64,000 nucleotides of DNA from Schleiferia thermophila (GCF_003337435.1 NZ_QPJS01000005.1:89158-153157), one strand, 5' to 3'; counted from the first letter of the stretch, positions 47,006 through 56,911 are shown. Translations and numbers: made by a program. Notes: generated from the sequence alone by a model not told the origin.

Positions 47006-47533
47006 TCAAAAATCCAAATATCTTTCGCCAATTACATTCAGATGATGGTCTTCATGCCCGGCAATGATAAAAGCCAGGTCATTGGCGCAGGTTTTCCATC
47101 CATTCACCTTTCCTTGAAAAAACAATTCCTCCCTGGTCATCTTCTTGAAGGTGTGCAGTGTAAGATTCCGCACCAGCAAATATTCGTGATACAATTCGCT
47201 GATTCTCATCGCCTCCAGGTTGTGTTTCGAGCTTTCTGCCCACTTATTTTGATCAAAGGCAGGTAAATCCGAATCATCAAATCGACCCATGGTAAAGGCG
47301 CGATATAAAAATACCCTTTCAGCGTCAATTACATGCCTGATCACCTGCCCAAGTGTCCATTTGCCCTCAGCATAGCTGTACTCTACCTGAGCCGGTATTA
47401 GTTCCCTGAGCATGGCCATCATTCTCCTTTTGCCCAACTCTAACAAGGGAATTAAGTCACCATCAGGAAGCCTTTCAATATACCCCTTGTAAAAATCAGG
47501 CACCTGTTCTGGCAAAGGTCTTTTGAAATGCAT
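47006..47533 (-). CDS. DinB-like four-helix metalloprotein
   Basis: 175-residue member of the DinB/YfiT superfamily. The family histidines are seen in LGQVIRHVIDAERVFLYRAF and IIAGHEDHHLNVIGERY; together they form a three-His metal site. Members are often thiol-dependent transferases (bacillithiol or other), but the activity here is unknown. It lies directly before the dioxygenase gene on the same strand. Confidence 0.85.
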   Translation of the reverse strand: MHFKRPLPEQVPDFYKGYIERLPDGDLIPLLELGKRRMMAMLRELIPAQVEYSYAEGKWTLGQVIRHVIDAERVFLYRAFTMGRFDDSDLPAFDQNKWAESSKHNLEAMRISELYHEYLLVRNLTLHTFKKMTREELFFQGKVNGWKTCANDLAFIIAGHEDHHLNVIGERYLDF

Positions 47534-47567
47534 TGGGATATGAGTTAAAAAAACCGTACTGTTTTGA

Positions 47568-49262
47568 CTATCCTTCCTTTACGAGCTTTTTGTACCGGAA
47601 TCGCTTAGGAGTGGTTTCGCCCAGTCTCTTTCGCTTGTTCTCTTCGTATTCTGAAAACGACCCCTCGAAGTAGTACACCTTGGCATCTCCCTCAAAGGCA
47701 AGGATGTGTGTACAAACCCTGTCCATAAACCATCTGTCATGTGAAATAATCACAGCACACCCGGCAAAGTTTTCCAACGCCTCTTCGAGTGCCCTGAGAG
47801 TATTGACATCCAGGTCATTGGTGGGCTCGTCCAGCAGCAGCACATTGCCCCCTTCTTTTAGCGCCATCGCCAGATGCAGGCGATTGCGCTCACCTCCGGA
47901 CAACATTCCTACTTTTTTATTTTGGTCAGAACCGGAGAAATTAAACCTCCCCAAATAGGCTCTGGTATTGATTCTACGACCCCCGAGTTCAAATTCTTCT
48001 TGTCCGTCGGCAATGATTTCAAAGATGGTTTTGTCGGGGTGCATCTTTTCGTGAGATTGATCTACATAAGAAATTTTAACCGTATCGCCTATGATAAACT
48101 CACCGGCATCCGGTTTTTCCAGGCCCATAATCATTCGGAAAATGGTGGTCTTACCAGCACCATTGGGACCTATGATGCCCACGATACCGGCTGGCGGAAG
48201 GTTAAAATTCAAATCCTCATAGAGCAGTTTGTCGCCATAGGCCTTGGCCACGTGCCGGGCTTCGATGACCTGAGTTCCAAGTCTGGGTCCGGGGGGAATG
48301 TAGATTTCCAGTTTTTCCTCCTTTTCTTTCTGCTCTTCGTTGAGCATTTTCTCGTAGTTGGCCAGACGGGCTTTTGATTTGGCCTGGCGCCCTTTGGGAT
48401 TCATTTTTACCCATTCGAGCTCCCGCTCCAGGGTTTTGCGTCTTTTGCTGGCTTGTTTTTCTTCCTGTTCAAGACGTTTGGTTTTTTGCTCCAGCCAGCT
48501 GGAATAGTTTCCTTTCCACGGGATTCCCTCACCGCGATCGAGTTCCAGAATCCAGCCGGCCACATTGTCCAGAAAGTATCGGTCGTGAGTTACGGCCAGT
48601 ACGGTACCCGGATATTGCTGTAGGTGATGCTCCAGCCAGAGCACACTCTCGGCATCCAGGTGGTTGGTCGGTTCATCCAGGAGCAGTACATCAGGTTGTT
48701 TGAGCAGCAGCCTGCAGAGTGCTACACGGCGTTTTTCACCACCGGATAGCACCGATATGGGTTTGTCGGGATCGGGGCATTGAAGCGCATCCATGGCGCG
48801 TTCCAGTTTGGTGTCGATCTCCCAGGCGCCGAGGGCTTCTATTTTATCCTGCAGTTCTGCTTGTCGGGCCATGAGTTTGTCCATCTTTTCCGGATTTTCA
48901 TATACCTCCGGCAGGCCAAACTGATCATTTATGGTATTGTATTCATCGAGCAACGCCATCACATCCGATACTCCTTCCCTTACGACTTCAATGACTGTCT
49001 TGTTCGGATCGAGTTGTGGCTCTTGTTCGAGATATCCCACCGTATAGCCAGGCGACCACACGACATTTCCCTGGTAATTTTTATCTACACCGGCTATGAT
49101 TTTCAGTAAGGTACTCTTGCCTGAACCGTTCAGACCCAATATGCCGATTTTGGCCCCGTAGAAAAAACTCAGGTAAATATCTTTGAGCACCGTTTTGTTG
49201 GTGGATGAGTAGGTCTTGGTCACCCCACTCATCGAAAAAATAACTTTTTTATCTTCTGACAT
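47568..49262 (-). CDS. ettA: Energy-dependent translational throttle protein EttA
   Basis: 564-residue ABC-F protein that binds the ribosomal E site and gates entry into elongation according to the ATP/ADP ratio. Two full ATPase domains: Walker A GLNGSGKST and GPNGAGKTT, signatures VLSGGEKRRVAL and MLSGGERNRLHL, Walker B LLDEPTNHLD and [10 protein letters not shown]. The Arm and P-site tether are present between them. The ATG at 49262 (MSEDKKVIFSMSGV) is preferred to an upstream frame start at 49304 because homologues begin there. Confidence 0.93.
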   Translation of the reverse strand: MSEDKKVIFSMSGVTKTYSSTNKTVLKDIYLSFFYGAKIGILGLNGSGKSTLLKIIAGVDKNYQGNVVWSPGYTVGYLEQEPQLDPNKTVIEVVREGVSDVMALLDEYNTINDQFGLPEVYENPEKMDKLMARQAELQDKIEALGAWEIDTKLERAMDALQCPDPDKPISVLSGGEKRRVALCRLLLKQPDVLLLDEPTNHLDAESVLWLEHHLQQYPGTVLAVTHDRYFLDNVAGWILELDRGEGIPWKGNYSSWLEQKTKRLEQEEKQASKRRKTLERELEWVKMNPKGRQAKSKARLANYEKMLNEEQKEKEEKLEIYIPPGPRLGTQVIEARHVAKAYGDKLLYEDLNFNLPPAGIVGIIGPNGAGKTTIFRMIMGLEKPDAGEFIIGDTVKISYVDQSHEKMHPDKTIFEIIADGQEEFELGGRRINTRAYLGRFNFSGSDQNKKVGMLSGGERNRLHLAMALKEGGNVLLLDEPTNDLDVNTLRALEEALENFAGCAVIISHDRWFMDRVCTHILAFEGDAKVYYFEGSFSEYEENKRKRLGETTPKRFRYKKLVKEG

Positions 49263-49307
49263 GGTTACAAGTTTGCTTACTTTACAAGTATTAATACATT
49301 CCAAGCT

Positions 49308-50105
49308 TTGAACACATCCTCACATATTCCTGCGCCCGGAAATTCACTTTCAGTCTGCGAATATCTGAACTCGCTGCCAATTATTCCATTCGTTTTTGCG
49401 GTAATGCTCTGCTCACAGAACCTATCAGCACAGTCATTTTCCGTCAGAGGATTTATCTACAACGACAGCCGCACCCCCCTTCCTCTGGAAAACATGCACA
49501 TCCGGAACCTCAATACCGGAAAAGGAACCATTTCCCTTTCCAACGGCTACTTCCAGCTCAATGCCAGCATTGGAGACACCCTGCTCATCACCGGATTAGG
49601 CTACAAAAATCACTACCTCTTTATCGACCATACCTACAAAGCTGAAATCGTAAAAATAATGCTCGTTGAGAAAGCTGTGGAGCTCAGTCAGGTAGATGTG
49701 ACCGGCTACCGCCTCACTACCAACAACCCCCGGCCCATGGAAATAAAAGCACCTCTGATCCCATCAGAAAAAGAGTTGAAAGCTCCCGGCAGAAGCAAAG
49801 CCACTATCTCCAGCCCTATTGATTACCTCTATCAAATGTTGAGCTCCAGACACCGGCAACTCGAAGAACTCGAAAAGCTGGCCGAAAAAGACGAATTTAT
49901 CGAAAAACTCGACCTCAATAACAATAGGGAAATCCTCCTTGAGCTCACAGGATTGGACCAGGAAGGTCTGCGAATGCTCATCTTCTACTGCCAGATGAGC
50001 GAAGAAAAGATTTATTCCTCCACAGATTACGAACTGATCATCTCCATGTTGCGTTGCTATCAGCACTACAGGACACGTAGAATGTTTTACGACAAGAAGC
50101 AGTGA
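49308..50105 (+). CDS. Exported CarboxypepD_reg-like domain protein
   Basis: 265 residues. A signal peptide ends LSAQSF (about residue 43), followed by one carboxypeptidase-regulatory-like domain (FSVRGFIYNDSRTPLPLENMHIRNLNTGKGTISLSNGYFQLNASIGDTLLITGLGYK) and a helical C-terminal part with no known domain. It resembles TonB-dependent-receptor N-terminal domains but has no barrel. Start is TTG 49308, required to give the signal peptide a positive-to-hydrophobic layout; the next Met is inside the hydrophobic core. It is 1 bp before rnz. Confidence 0.75.
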   Translation: MNTSSHIPAPGNSLSVCEYLNSLPIIPFVFAVMLCSQNLSAQSFSVRGFIYNDSRTPLPLENMHIRNLNTGKGTISLSNGYFQLNASIGDTLLITGLGYKNHYLFIDHTYKAEIVKIMLVEKAVELSQVDVTGYRLTTNNPRPMEIKAPLIPSEKELKAPGRSKATISSPIDYLYQMLSSRHRQLEELEKLAEKDEFIEKLDLNNNREILLELTGLDQEGLRMLIFYCQMSEEKIYSSTDYELIISMLRCYQHYRTRRMFYDKKQ

Positions 50106-50106
50106 C

Positions 50107-51057
50107 ATGTCCCTTTCCTTGACCATCCTGGGCAGTTCGAGCGCTACGCCCACTGCCCACCTGTTTCCCTCCTCCCAATGGCTTGAAATTCAGAATCAAC
50201 ATTTCCTGATCGACTGTGGAGAGGGCGCTCAGATGCAAATCCGAAAAAACAAACTGTCCTTTGCCAGGCTCAATGCCATCTTCATCTCACACGCACATGG
50301 CGACCATTTCTTCGGTTTGATGGGCCTGCTCAGCAGCCTTGACCTGATGAAACGCCAGAAAGAACTCCTCCTCTTTGCCCCTCAGCAAATCCTCGATCTC
50401 ATCACCAGTTACTTTTATACGCATACCCCGGACCCCTTCTCCTATCCCTTGACCATGACACCCATCCAACCAGGAGCCACCTATGTACTTTACCAAACAC
50501 CTTACATACGAGTCATTACCTTCCCGCTCAGCCACACCATCCCCTGCCAGGGATTTGCCTTCGAAGAACTCTTCCCCTACCGAAACATCCGTCCCGAAAA
50601 AATCAAACAATACTCCATTCCTGTCTGCGACCTTATGAACATCAAAAAAGGCAGCGACTGGACAGACGAAAACGGCAGAATCATCCCCAACCACGAACTC
50701 ACCCTCCCTCCCCCGGAAGGATTGAAATACGTCTATTGTACCGATACAGCCTTCGTCGAAACTCTCCGGGAATTGGCAGGTACCTGCGACCTGCTCTATC
50801 ACGAAGCTACCTATAAAAGCTCCGAACGACACATGGCACCCATCACAGGTCATTCCACCACCATCGAAGCTGCAAGGGCCGCTCAGATGCTGCAAGCCAG
50901 ATATCTGCTGATAGGCCACTTCTCCACCCGGTACAAAAATTCTCAAGAACTCGTAGCCGAAGCCAGATCCCTCTTCCCCAATACGTTCTTTGCTCGCCAG
51001 AACACCCGATTTGCCCTCGATCGAAAAACCAGACAACTCACCATTGATGAACTTTAA
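50107..51057 (+). CDS. rnz: Ribonuclease Z
   Basis: 316-residue metallo-beta-lactamase-fold endonuclease that trims tRNA 3-prime ends. LTILGSSSATPT at the start, the metal-binding FISHAHGDHFFGLMGLL, the second His block FPLSHTIPCQGF, YCTDTAF, and the late HEATY and THSTTIEAA/LLIGHFS parts are typical of tRNase Z. It matches a need for CCA addition, since tRNA-Arg here has no encoded CCA. Its 3-prime end overlaps the MFS gene by 11 bp. Confidence 0.95.
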   Translation: MSLSLTILGSSSATPTAHLFPSSQWLEIQNQHFLIDCGEGAQMQIRKNKLSFARLNAIFISHAHGDHFFGLMGLLSSLDLMKRQKELLLFAPQQILDLITSYFYTHTPDPFSYPLTMTPIQPGATYVLYQTPYIRVITFPLSHTIPCQGFAFEELFPYRNIRPEKIKQYSIPVCDLMNIKKGSDWTDENGRIIPNHELTLPPPEGLKYVYCTDTAFVETLRELAGTCDLLYHEATYKSSERHMAPITGHSTTIEAARAAQMLQARYLLIGHFSTRYKNSQELVAEARSLFPNTFFARQNTRFALDRKTRQLTIDEL

Positions 51058-52264
51058 AATCCCCAAAAAACCAGATATAAAAAATCCCCGCTCTGCATTA
51101 GCTGTACTGTTTATCACAGTGTTTCTCGATTTGCTCGGATTCGGGCTGATCATTCCCATCCTGCCCATCTTCGCTAAAGAACTCGGCGCCAATGGCCTGA
51201 TGATCGGAATCATCGCCAGCAGCTATTCCCTCATGCAGTTTCTCTTCTCCGGTTTTTGGGGAGCACTCAGCGACCGAATAGGTCGCAGACCCGTTATACT
51301 GACCAGCATCCTCATCATGGTGGTCGCCTACCTGGTCTTTGGCCACGCACACTCCCTGCTTTTGCTCTTGCTTTCGAGAATCCTGTCGGGCCTGGGTGCC
51401 GCAAACCTCTCTGCAGCACAAGCCTTTATCTCAGATGTTTCCACCCCTGAAAACCGCGCGAAAAATTTTGGCCTTATCGGGGCAGCCTTCGGACTTGGCT
51501 TTATCGTCGGACCTCCCGTAGGTGGTTGGCTCAAAGATTCCTTCGGCATCCAATGGGTCGGTTATGCAGCCGCATTTTTCTCCCTGATTAACTTCCTCCT
51601 GGCCCTGCTTATCCTGCCCGAAAGTCTTCCCCAAAAAAACACCGGTTCCCGACTCTGGCAAAACCCTTTTAAAAACATCATCGATGCGGTCCTCGACACC
51701 CGTGTCAGCCCTTTATTCATCATCAACATTATTTTTATCACTGCCTTCTCCATGATGCAAATTACTGCAGCCATACTCTGGCACGAAAGGTTCAGCCTCT
51801 CAGATGCCGAAGTAGGCTACACCTTTGCTTTCGTAGGCGCATTGGCCGTCATCATTCAGGGCACCCTCCTGGGGAGGTTCACCGCACGCTATCAGGAGAA
51901 AAAACTCCTGGCTGCAGGCACCGTGCTGATGGCCTTCGGACTGCTCAGCATGCCCTTTGTACCCATACATCTGTTTGTCCCGCTCGAATTGCTGGCGCTG
52001 GTATTGATCGGATTCGGCAATGCCTTTATCAACCCCATGCTCAGTACCCTGCTCAGCAGCGAAGTCAGCAGCCTCCAGCAGGGCTATTACCTGGGCACGC
52101 TCCAGTCTTCCGGCTCCTTTGCACGACTGATAGGCCCCATATTAGGAGGCACCATTTACGACCTGCACTATACCATGCCCTATGTAGCGGGCTTTTTGCT
52201 CATGGCCGTATGCTTTATGCTATCCTTGCGCTTGCACAACAGGATTGCTCAAAATCCAACATGA
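51047..52264 (+). CDS. Major facilitator superfamily transporter (TetA-like DHA1)
   Basis: 405-residue polytopic carrier with 12 predicted membrane helices. The loop 2-3 motif [14 protein letters not shown] and TM4-5 region [38 protein letters not shown] match the TetA/DHA1 drug-proton antiporters. Specificity is unknown and no drug resistance should be inferred from the sequence alone. ATG 51047 overlaps the rnz end. Confidence 0.85.
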   Translation: MNFKIPKKPDIKNPRSALAVLFITVFLDLLGFGLIIPILPIFAKELGANGLMIGIIASSYSLMQFLFSGFWGALSDRIGRRPVILTSILIMVVAYLVFGHAHSLLLLLLSRILSGLGAANLSAAQAFISDVSTPENRAKNFGLIGAAFGLGFIVGPPVGGWLKDSFGIQWVGYAAAFFSLINFLLALLILPESLPQKNTGSRLWQNPFKNIIDAVLDTRVSPLFIINIIFITAFSMMQITAAILWHERFSLSDAEVGYTFAFVGALAVIIQGTLLGRFTARYQEKKLLAAGTVLMAFGLLSMPFVPIHLFVPLELLALVLIGFGNAFINPMLSTLLSSEVSSLQQGYYLGTLQSSGSFARLIGPILGGTIYDLHYTMPYVAGFLLMAVCFMLSLRLHNRIAQNPT

Positions 52265-52301
52265 ATTTCATCCCTGCCAGCTGCCTCCATTTTCCGCAAC
52301 C

Positions 52302-52335
52302 TAAAAAACAAAAAGCCGACTCACAGGCCGGCTTT
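52302..52335 (-). terminator. Terminator between MFS and isomerase genes
   Basis: AAAGCCG (52312-52318) pairs with CGGCTTT (52329-52335). Read on the minus strand it is followed by T-rich sequence (TTTTTGTTTTTT), so it best serves the isomerase gene; it may also stop plus-strand transcription. Confidence 0.75.
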
Positions 52336-52358
52336 ATTCGGAGGAGCACTCCGCACGT

Positions 52359-53288
52359 CTATAATACTTTTAAAATCTGAATCTCAAAAATCAAATCCGC
52401 ATCCGGCGGAATCACTCCACCAGCTCCGGCACTGCCATAGGCCAGTTGAGAAGGCAGGTAAGCTAAGACATGGTCCCCCTCCCTGCACATCAGAAGCAAT
52501 TCATCCCAGCCCTTGATCACCTGGCCTGCACCTGCTTTTAGCGTGAAGGGCTGTCTGTTGACCGAAGCGTCAAATACGGTCCCGTTGATCAGCATACCCA
52601 CATAGTGCACAGTCACCATGGAGCCTGCCCTGATCTCCTTACCATGGCCCCGTTGCACAAATTTGTATCTCAGACCGGTCAGTGTCCGATCCATATCCGC
52701 TATCATTGTTTGGATTTCTTCCTGCACTTGCCGGTCTTGTTCCTTGCGGAAATCCAACAGCGCATCCATCTCCCTGCCGAAAACCTCCACCGGATCATAA
52801 TCTGCCAGCTCCTGACCGATGCGTTCTATGGTAATTCGCTCAATCACATCACCTTGTCGGATGGCATACACCACATCCATCCCCTCCACCACCTTGCCAA
52901 ACACCGAATGTTTATCATCGAGCCAGGGCGTTTCCACATGCGTGATAAAGAACTGCGAACCATTGGTATCCGGTCCGGCATTGGCCATCGACACTACCCC
53001 CGGCCCATTGTGTCGGAGGTCCGGATGCAGCTCGTCCGGAATGTGGTATCCAGGGCCACCTCTGCCATCGCCAAGAGGGTCTCCCCCTTGAATCATAAAA
53101 TTCTCGATCACCCTGTGAAACGTCAGACCATCGTAATACGGCTCCCCGGCAGGCTTGGCCTTATTGGGCATTTTGCCCTCCGCCAGTCCCACAAAGTTGG
53201 CCACCGTCACCGGGGCTTTTTCATATTCCAGGTTTACCTTAATGGCCCCCCTATTCGTCTCAATGACCGCAATCAATTGATTTTCCAT
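52359..53288 (-). CDS. Cyclophilin-FKBP fusion peptidyl-prolyl isomerase (cytoplasmic)
   Basis: 309-residue double isomerase. Residues 1-165 are a cyclophilin domain ([41 protein letters not shown]). After a helical linker (170-205) comes an FKBP domain (about 210-309: [45 protein letters not shown]). No signal peptide, so cytoplasmic. The next gene upstream has the same two-domain plan with a lipoprotein signal, so they are paralogues. Confidence 0.93.
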   Translation of the reverse strand: MENQLIAVIETNRGAIKVNLEYEKAPVTVANFVGLAEGKMPNKAKPAGEPYYDGLTFHRVIENFMIQGGDPLGDGRGGPGYHIPDELHPDLRHNGPGVVSMANAGPDTNGSQFFITHVETPWLDDKHSVFGKVVEGMDVVYAIRQGDVIERITIERIGQELADYDPVEVFGREMDALLDFRKEQDRQVQEEIQTMIADMDRTLTGLRYKFVQRGHGKEIRAGSMVTVHYVGMLINGTVFDASVNRQPFTLKAGAGQVIKGWDELLLMCREGDHVLAYLPSQLAYGSAGAGGVIPPDADLIFEIQILKVL

Positions 53289-53313
53289 CTTCTATTCCTG
53301 TTTAAAAATTTTA

Positions 53314-53495
53314 TTTTTTGGGCGCATCCCCCGGCCACTGGGTCCGGTGGCCGGGGGTCGGTCTTCGGCTTCTATTCCCCTTGCAGGCAGGCGTGGCACA
53401 TCGGGCTGCGGTGGCTTGCTACCGCTCCGCCTCCTCGCCCTGTGTGCCACATGGCCTGCCCGCTTCGGCTCATATCCGCCTGCGCCCTTGCGCAT
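53314..53495 (+). repeat. Structured intergenic element B
   Basis: 182-bp GC-rich element, homologous to element A. P1 GGGCGCA (53320-53326) with TGCGCCC (53481-53487); P2, a perfect 11-bp hairpin 53328-53338 / 53347-53357; P3 GGCAGGC (53386-53392) with GCCTGCC (53454-53460), then GTGGCACA / TGTGCCAC, GGGC / GCCC and GCGG / CCGC inside. Relative to A, one G-C pair in P2 is A-T here (53337 with 53348) and one G-C pair in P3 is A-T (53389 with 53457). It lies between two co-directional isomerase genes. A different 39-nt hairpin follows at once. Confidence 0.75.
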
Positions 53496-53499
53496 TAAA

Positions 53500-53538
53500 G
53501 CTCAGAAGCCGGAGGTGCTACACCCCCGGCTTCTGAGC
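53500..53538. other. 39-nt near-perfect hairpin beside element B
   Basis: GCTCAGAAGCCGG (53500-53512) and CCGGCTTCTGAGC (53526-53538) are perfect 13-bp arms; the loop can pair further as GGTG-cta-CACC. No T-run follows, so it is not a standard terminator. It starts 5 bp after element B and has no equivalent after element A. Confidence 0.7.
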
Positions 53539-53562
53539 GTGTACCATCTGGCATGTCACGCC

Positions 53563-54573
53563 CTACTCTACCGCCAGTACTTCCACATCAAAAATCAAAT
53601 CTGCATTTGGCGGAATCACCCCACCAGCACCTCGCTCTCCATATCCCAGATGGGGAGGAATCAGCAACTTCACTTTTGTTCCCGGGCCAAACATCTGCAG
53701 TGCCTCATCCCAGCCTTTAATCACCTGCCCCATTCCCACCTGAAAGCGGAAAGGCTGACCCCTGTCCAGCGAAGAGTCAATTTTTTGCCCGTCGACCAGC
53801 GTAAGGGTGTAGTGACATGTTACAAACTGGCCCTTTTTGGCCGGTTGTCCGGTCCCCTCCTGCATCACAATGTAGGCAAGTCCGCTAGCTGTTGATTGGG
53901 CCGCACTTTTCAAATTTTCAAATTCTTCCTTTGCTTTTCTGGCCTGAAGTTCCCTTTTCTCCCGAATGGCTTTGCGGCTTTCTTCAAACGTCCTGACAGG
54001 GTCGTAATGCTTCAGCTCTTTCCCGATCCTGAGAATGGTCACCGACACAATCTCATCCCCTTGCTGGATGGCATTGACCACTTCCTGACCCTCCACCACA
54101 CGACCAAATACGGTGTGGCGGCCATCGAGCCAGGGCGTTTCCTTGTGGGTGATAAAAAACTGAGACCCATTCGTATTAGGCCCTGCATTGGCCATCGACA
54201 GTACACCCGGCCCATCGTGCTTTAGCTCAGGCACTATTTCATCTTCAAACTGATAGCCCGGTCCACCAGATCCATTGCCCGACGGGTCACCCCCCTGAAT
54301 CATAAAATCTGCTATCACCCGGTGAAATTTCAACCCATTGTAAAAAGGCTCACCCTTCTTGCGGGCCGAGTTTTCAATCTTTCCTTCCGCCAGTCCCACA
54401 AAGTTGGCCACGGTCATGGGCGTCTTGTCGTGATACAGTTTCAGCGTGATGTCGCCTTTGTTGGTTTTTATCACAGCATAGAGGCCATCCTCCAGCCCGG
54501 ATTTTGTTTTGGGTTGGCTGTTGCATGCTGTGGCCAGAAGCACAAGGGCCAGCAACGAAGTCACTTTTCTCAT
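53563..54573 (-). CDS. Cyclophilin-FKBP fusion peptidyl-prolyl isomerase lipoprotein
   Basis: 336 residues from ATG 54573 ([17 protein letters not shown], lipobox ATAC, Cys17). Cyclophilin domain about 30-190 ([41 protein letters not shown]), helical Lys/Glu linker 195-235, then FKBP to the end ([49 protein letters not shown]). It should act in the periplasm or outer membrane. It is 7 bp after the GldI-like gene, so the two are co-transcribed, and is a paralogue of the cytoplasmic gene at 52359. Confidence 0.92.
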   Translation of the reverse strand: MRKVTSLLALVLLATACNSQPKTKSGLEDGLYAVIKTNKGDITLKLYHDKTPMTVANFVGLAEGKIENSARKKGEPFYNGLKFHRVIADFMIQGGDPSGNGSGGPGYQFEDEIVPELKHDGPGVLSMANAGPNTNGSQFFITHKETPWLDGRHTVFGRVVEGQEVVNAIQQGDEIVSVTILRIGKELKHYDPVRTFEESRKAIREKRELQARKAKEEFENLKSAAQSTASGLAYIVMQEGTGQPAKKGQFVTCHYTLTLVDGQKIDSSLDRGQPFRFQVGMGQVIKGWDEALQMFGPGTKVKLLIPPHLGYGERGAGGVIPPNADLIFDVEVLAVE

Positions 54574-54580
54574 TCTATCT

Positions 54581-55117
54581 TTATTGTTTTGCGATTTTTT
54601 CAATTTTGATGCTGTAGACCACAGGCTGGCGCATTCCTACCTCGTCCAGGTCCCCCGCCAGCCCAAATGCCAGAAACGAAGGCAAAACCATTTGCACACT
54701 ATCGCCCGGTGAAAAGAGCTTCAGCATCTCGTGAAGACCTATTTCCGCATCTTCTCTATCGATCCTCAGCGTGCGCAAAGCCGGTTCATCTTCATAAATT
54801 CTCTTTCCATTGAGAAGTTCCATCTCGCAGGTAAAATATACTACATCGCCCTCCTTAGCTTTCTCGTTATTCCCGGACCTGGTGAGAATCCGGTAGTACA
54901 CTCCGTTTTTGTGTACCCTGTAGTCCCACTGGCGTTCGGTCACATACCTCTCTATAGCATTGGTTTCAGCCTTCAGATATTTGCGGTTGGCTTCGATCAG
55001 CTTTTCCCTGTCAATATGCTGATGAGGGTCCTGAACTTCTCTCTGAGCCTCGCGATTGCGCTGGCTGCACCCCCATAGGATCGCTACACAACCTATTATT
55101 ACATACAACAATCTCAT
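54581..55117 (-). CDS. GldI-like FKBP-type peptidyl-prolyl isomerase lipoprotein
   Basis: 178-residue lipoprotein (signal ends AILWGC, Cys17) with one FKBP domain: [48 protein letters not shown]. The preceding [24 protein letters not shown] and the late [15 protein letters not shown] resemble GldI, the isomerase needed for gliding motility in Flavobacterium. Some conserved FKBP aromatic residues are changed, so isomerase activity may be weak. ATG 55117 is chosen because it gives the signal peptide; an earlier frame start at 55177 does not. Confidence 0.8.
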   Translation of the reverse strand: MRLLYVIIGCVAILWGCSQRNREAQREVQDPHQHIDREKLIEANRKYLKAETNAIERYVTERQWDYRVHKNGVYYRILTRSGNNEKAKEGDVVYFTCEMELLNGKRIYEDEPALRTLRIDREDAEIGLHEMLKLFSPGDSVQMVLPSFLAFGLAGDLDEVGMRQPVVYSIKIEKIAKQ

Positions 55118-55265
55118 GGTTCCCTGTTGAAGGCAAATATACTTCCGTCTGCACTCTGCAAAGGTCCACGTGCCCATCCCTCTCCTACAAAAACTACAAA
55201 AACGCTCTCAAAACCTGAAACCCCCTCTCTTCCCGCTTTTTCAGGTCCCGGTGTAATCTTACCGG

Positions 55266-56795
55266 CTAATGTTGTCCACGAGCCTTTTTATTCCTTACAA
55301 AAAAGACGGAAAGCCCCACGACAAGCGCACACACGATAGCGATAGATGCCGGAATGGCCGGATTTCTCACTTCCACCTGCATGTAAGGCGTCAATCGCAT
55401 GTAGTAGATGCCAAAGTGCACCACCAGAGCAGTGACAGCAGCTGCCAATGCTGCAATTTTATCAGGGTTTCTGCTAAAAATACCCATCAATACAGGAAAA
55501 AATGCCGCTCCAAAAAATGCATACACCCCATTCTGCGCCAGCATTGCCACCGAAAGATTCGGGTGCTCAATCTGCTGCTTCGAAATCACAAACGCTACGA
55601 TACCTATCAGGAATATCACCAGCCTGTTAATCTTCACGACCCGATTCGGTTCGGCTCCGCGAAAGAAAAATGGCTGAAGCAAGTCCACCGTCAGTGTGGT
55701 CGAAAGCGACTGTATGAGCGACTCAATAGTCGAAATACCGGCTGCCAGCAATCCAAATACCACCAAAACCCCCAATGCAGGATGAAATCGCTGTGTCACA
55801 TATGTGCTCATCAGGGCATCTGGTTTTATCACTTTGCCATCCATCTGAAGGTCCGGAAATTCAAGTCGCGCATACAACCCGGCAATCACCACCATAAAAA
55901 ACAGCGATTGCACCACCACCCCACTAAACAGATAAGGCCTCACCTGGCTATCCTCTTTGAGCAAAAGTGATTTGGTAATGATGTGCGGCTGACATATCAC
56001 CGCCACCCCTACAATCATCTGGGCAAATACAATTTCAAAATAATCTCTGAACAGAGGACTTTCCGCATTGGTCGGGAGCGTCAGAACAGGGTCGATCGCC
56101 TCCAGCTTGCGCAAGAATCCCCTGAAACCGTCAGCAAAATGCTCCAATCCGCTGCCCAGCAATATCAAAGCCACCACCAGCATCAGCAAGGCCTGTACCG
56201 CATTGGAATACACCATGGTATTTGCTCCCCCGAAAGCCATGTATCCATACACAAATACCGTAATGCCAAACAGCACAAACAAATGGTGCACACCAAGTGC
56301 GGTGCTGAGCACCAGCGTCAACCCCACGGTAATCAAAACCAAAAAGGTAATCAGCAAAAGCGATAGAATAGCAAAGAATACAGCCAACCTCCTGCTCGTG
56401 TAAATATTGCCCATCCATTGCGAGAGCGTTAATGCCCTGGATGTAGTACCGACCCTTCTGAACCTTCTGGTAAGCACCACCAGCGAAATCAGTGCTGCCA
56501 GCGGTAGTGCGATGGCATAACTGATCACCCCGCTTATGCCGTAATATCCGATCAGACCCGGATTGATGATAAAGGTAGCCGCACTGGTCATACCTGCCGC
56601 CAGACTCAACCCCACAAACCAGGGTGAAAACATCATGGAGCCGAGTGCAAAATCCCGGATATCGCTTGTTGAACGTCTTGAAAGGATTGTAAAATAAGCC
56701 ACAAACCCCACCCAGAGCACCAATACGGCAGACACAGCTACTACCATAAGTACATGCTTTCCACATCTTTTGTGTAAAGATATGGACTCAGCCAT
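55266..56795 (-). CDS. Sodium:solute symporter family protein
   Basis: 509-residue transporter with about 13 membrane helices. SSS family motifs are present: RDFALGSMMFSPWFVGLSLAAGMTSAATFI early, the middle YGYMAFGGANTMVYSNAVQALLMLV, and GLLAAGISTIESLIQSLSTTLTVDL, where the Ser/Thr run resembles the Na2 site. Substrate unknown. It stands between GldI-like and the acyltransferase gene, same strand. Confidence 0.9.
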   Translation of the reverse strand: MAESISLHKRCGKHVLMVVAVSAVLVLWVGFVAYFTILSRRSTSDIRDFALGSMMFSPWFVGLSLAAGMTSAATFIINPGLIGYYGISGVISYAIALPLAALISLVVLTRRFRRVGTTSRALTLSQWMGNIYTSRRLAVFFAILSLLLITFLVLITVGLTLVLSTALGVHHLFVLFGITVFVYGYMAFGGANTMVYSNAVQALLMLVVALILLGSGLEHFADGFRGFLRKLEAIDPVLTLPTNAESPLFRDYFEIVFAQMIVGVAVICQPHIITKSLLLKEDSQVRPYLFSGVVVQSLFFMVVIAGLYARLEFPDLQMDGKVIKPDALMSTYVTQRFHPALGVLVVFGLLAAGISTIESLIQSLSTTLTVDLLQPFFFRGAEPNRVVKINRLVIFLIGIVAFVISKQQIEHPNLSVAMLAQNGVYAFFGAAFFPVLMGIFSRNPDKIAALAAAVTALVVHFGIYYMRLTPYMQVEVRNPAIPASIAIVCALVVGLSVFFVRNKKARGQH

Positions 56796-56911
56796 CCGGT
56801 AATACGTGTGAATAAATCAGTTTTATAGACATAAAACCTTTTGGCCCACAAAAATTCCCTAAAGCCCCTTATTTTCTGTAAATTAATACCGAATTGTATA
56901 ACCCGACACTT

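Noticed and set aside
50287..51213. 308-codon minus-strand frame opposite rnz and MFS
   Set aside because: Shadow frame; Gly/Phe/Glu-rich without motif, and both plus-strand genes are well supported.
51047..52264. Tetracycline resistance gene
   Set aside because: The protein is TetA-like at the family level only; such DHA1 carriers have many substrates and there is no resistance context.
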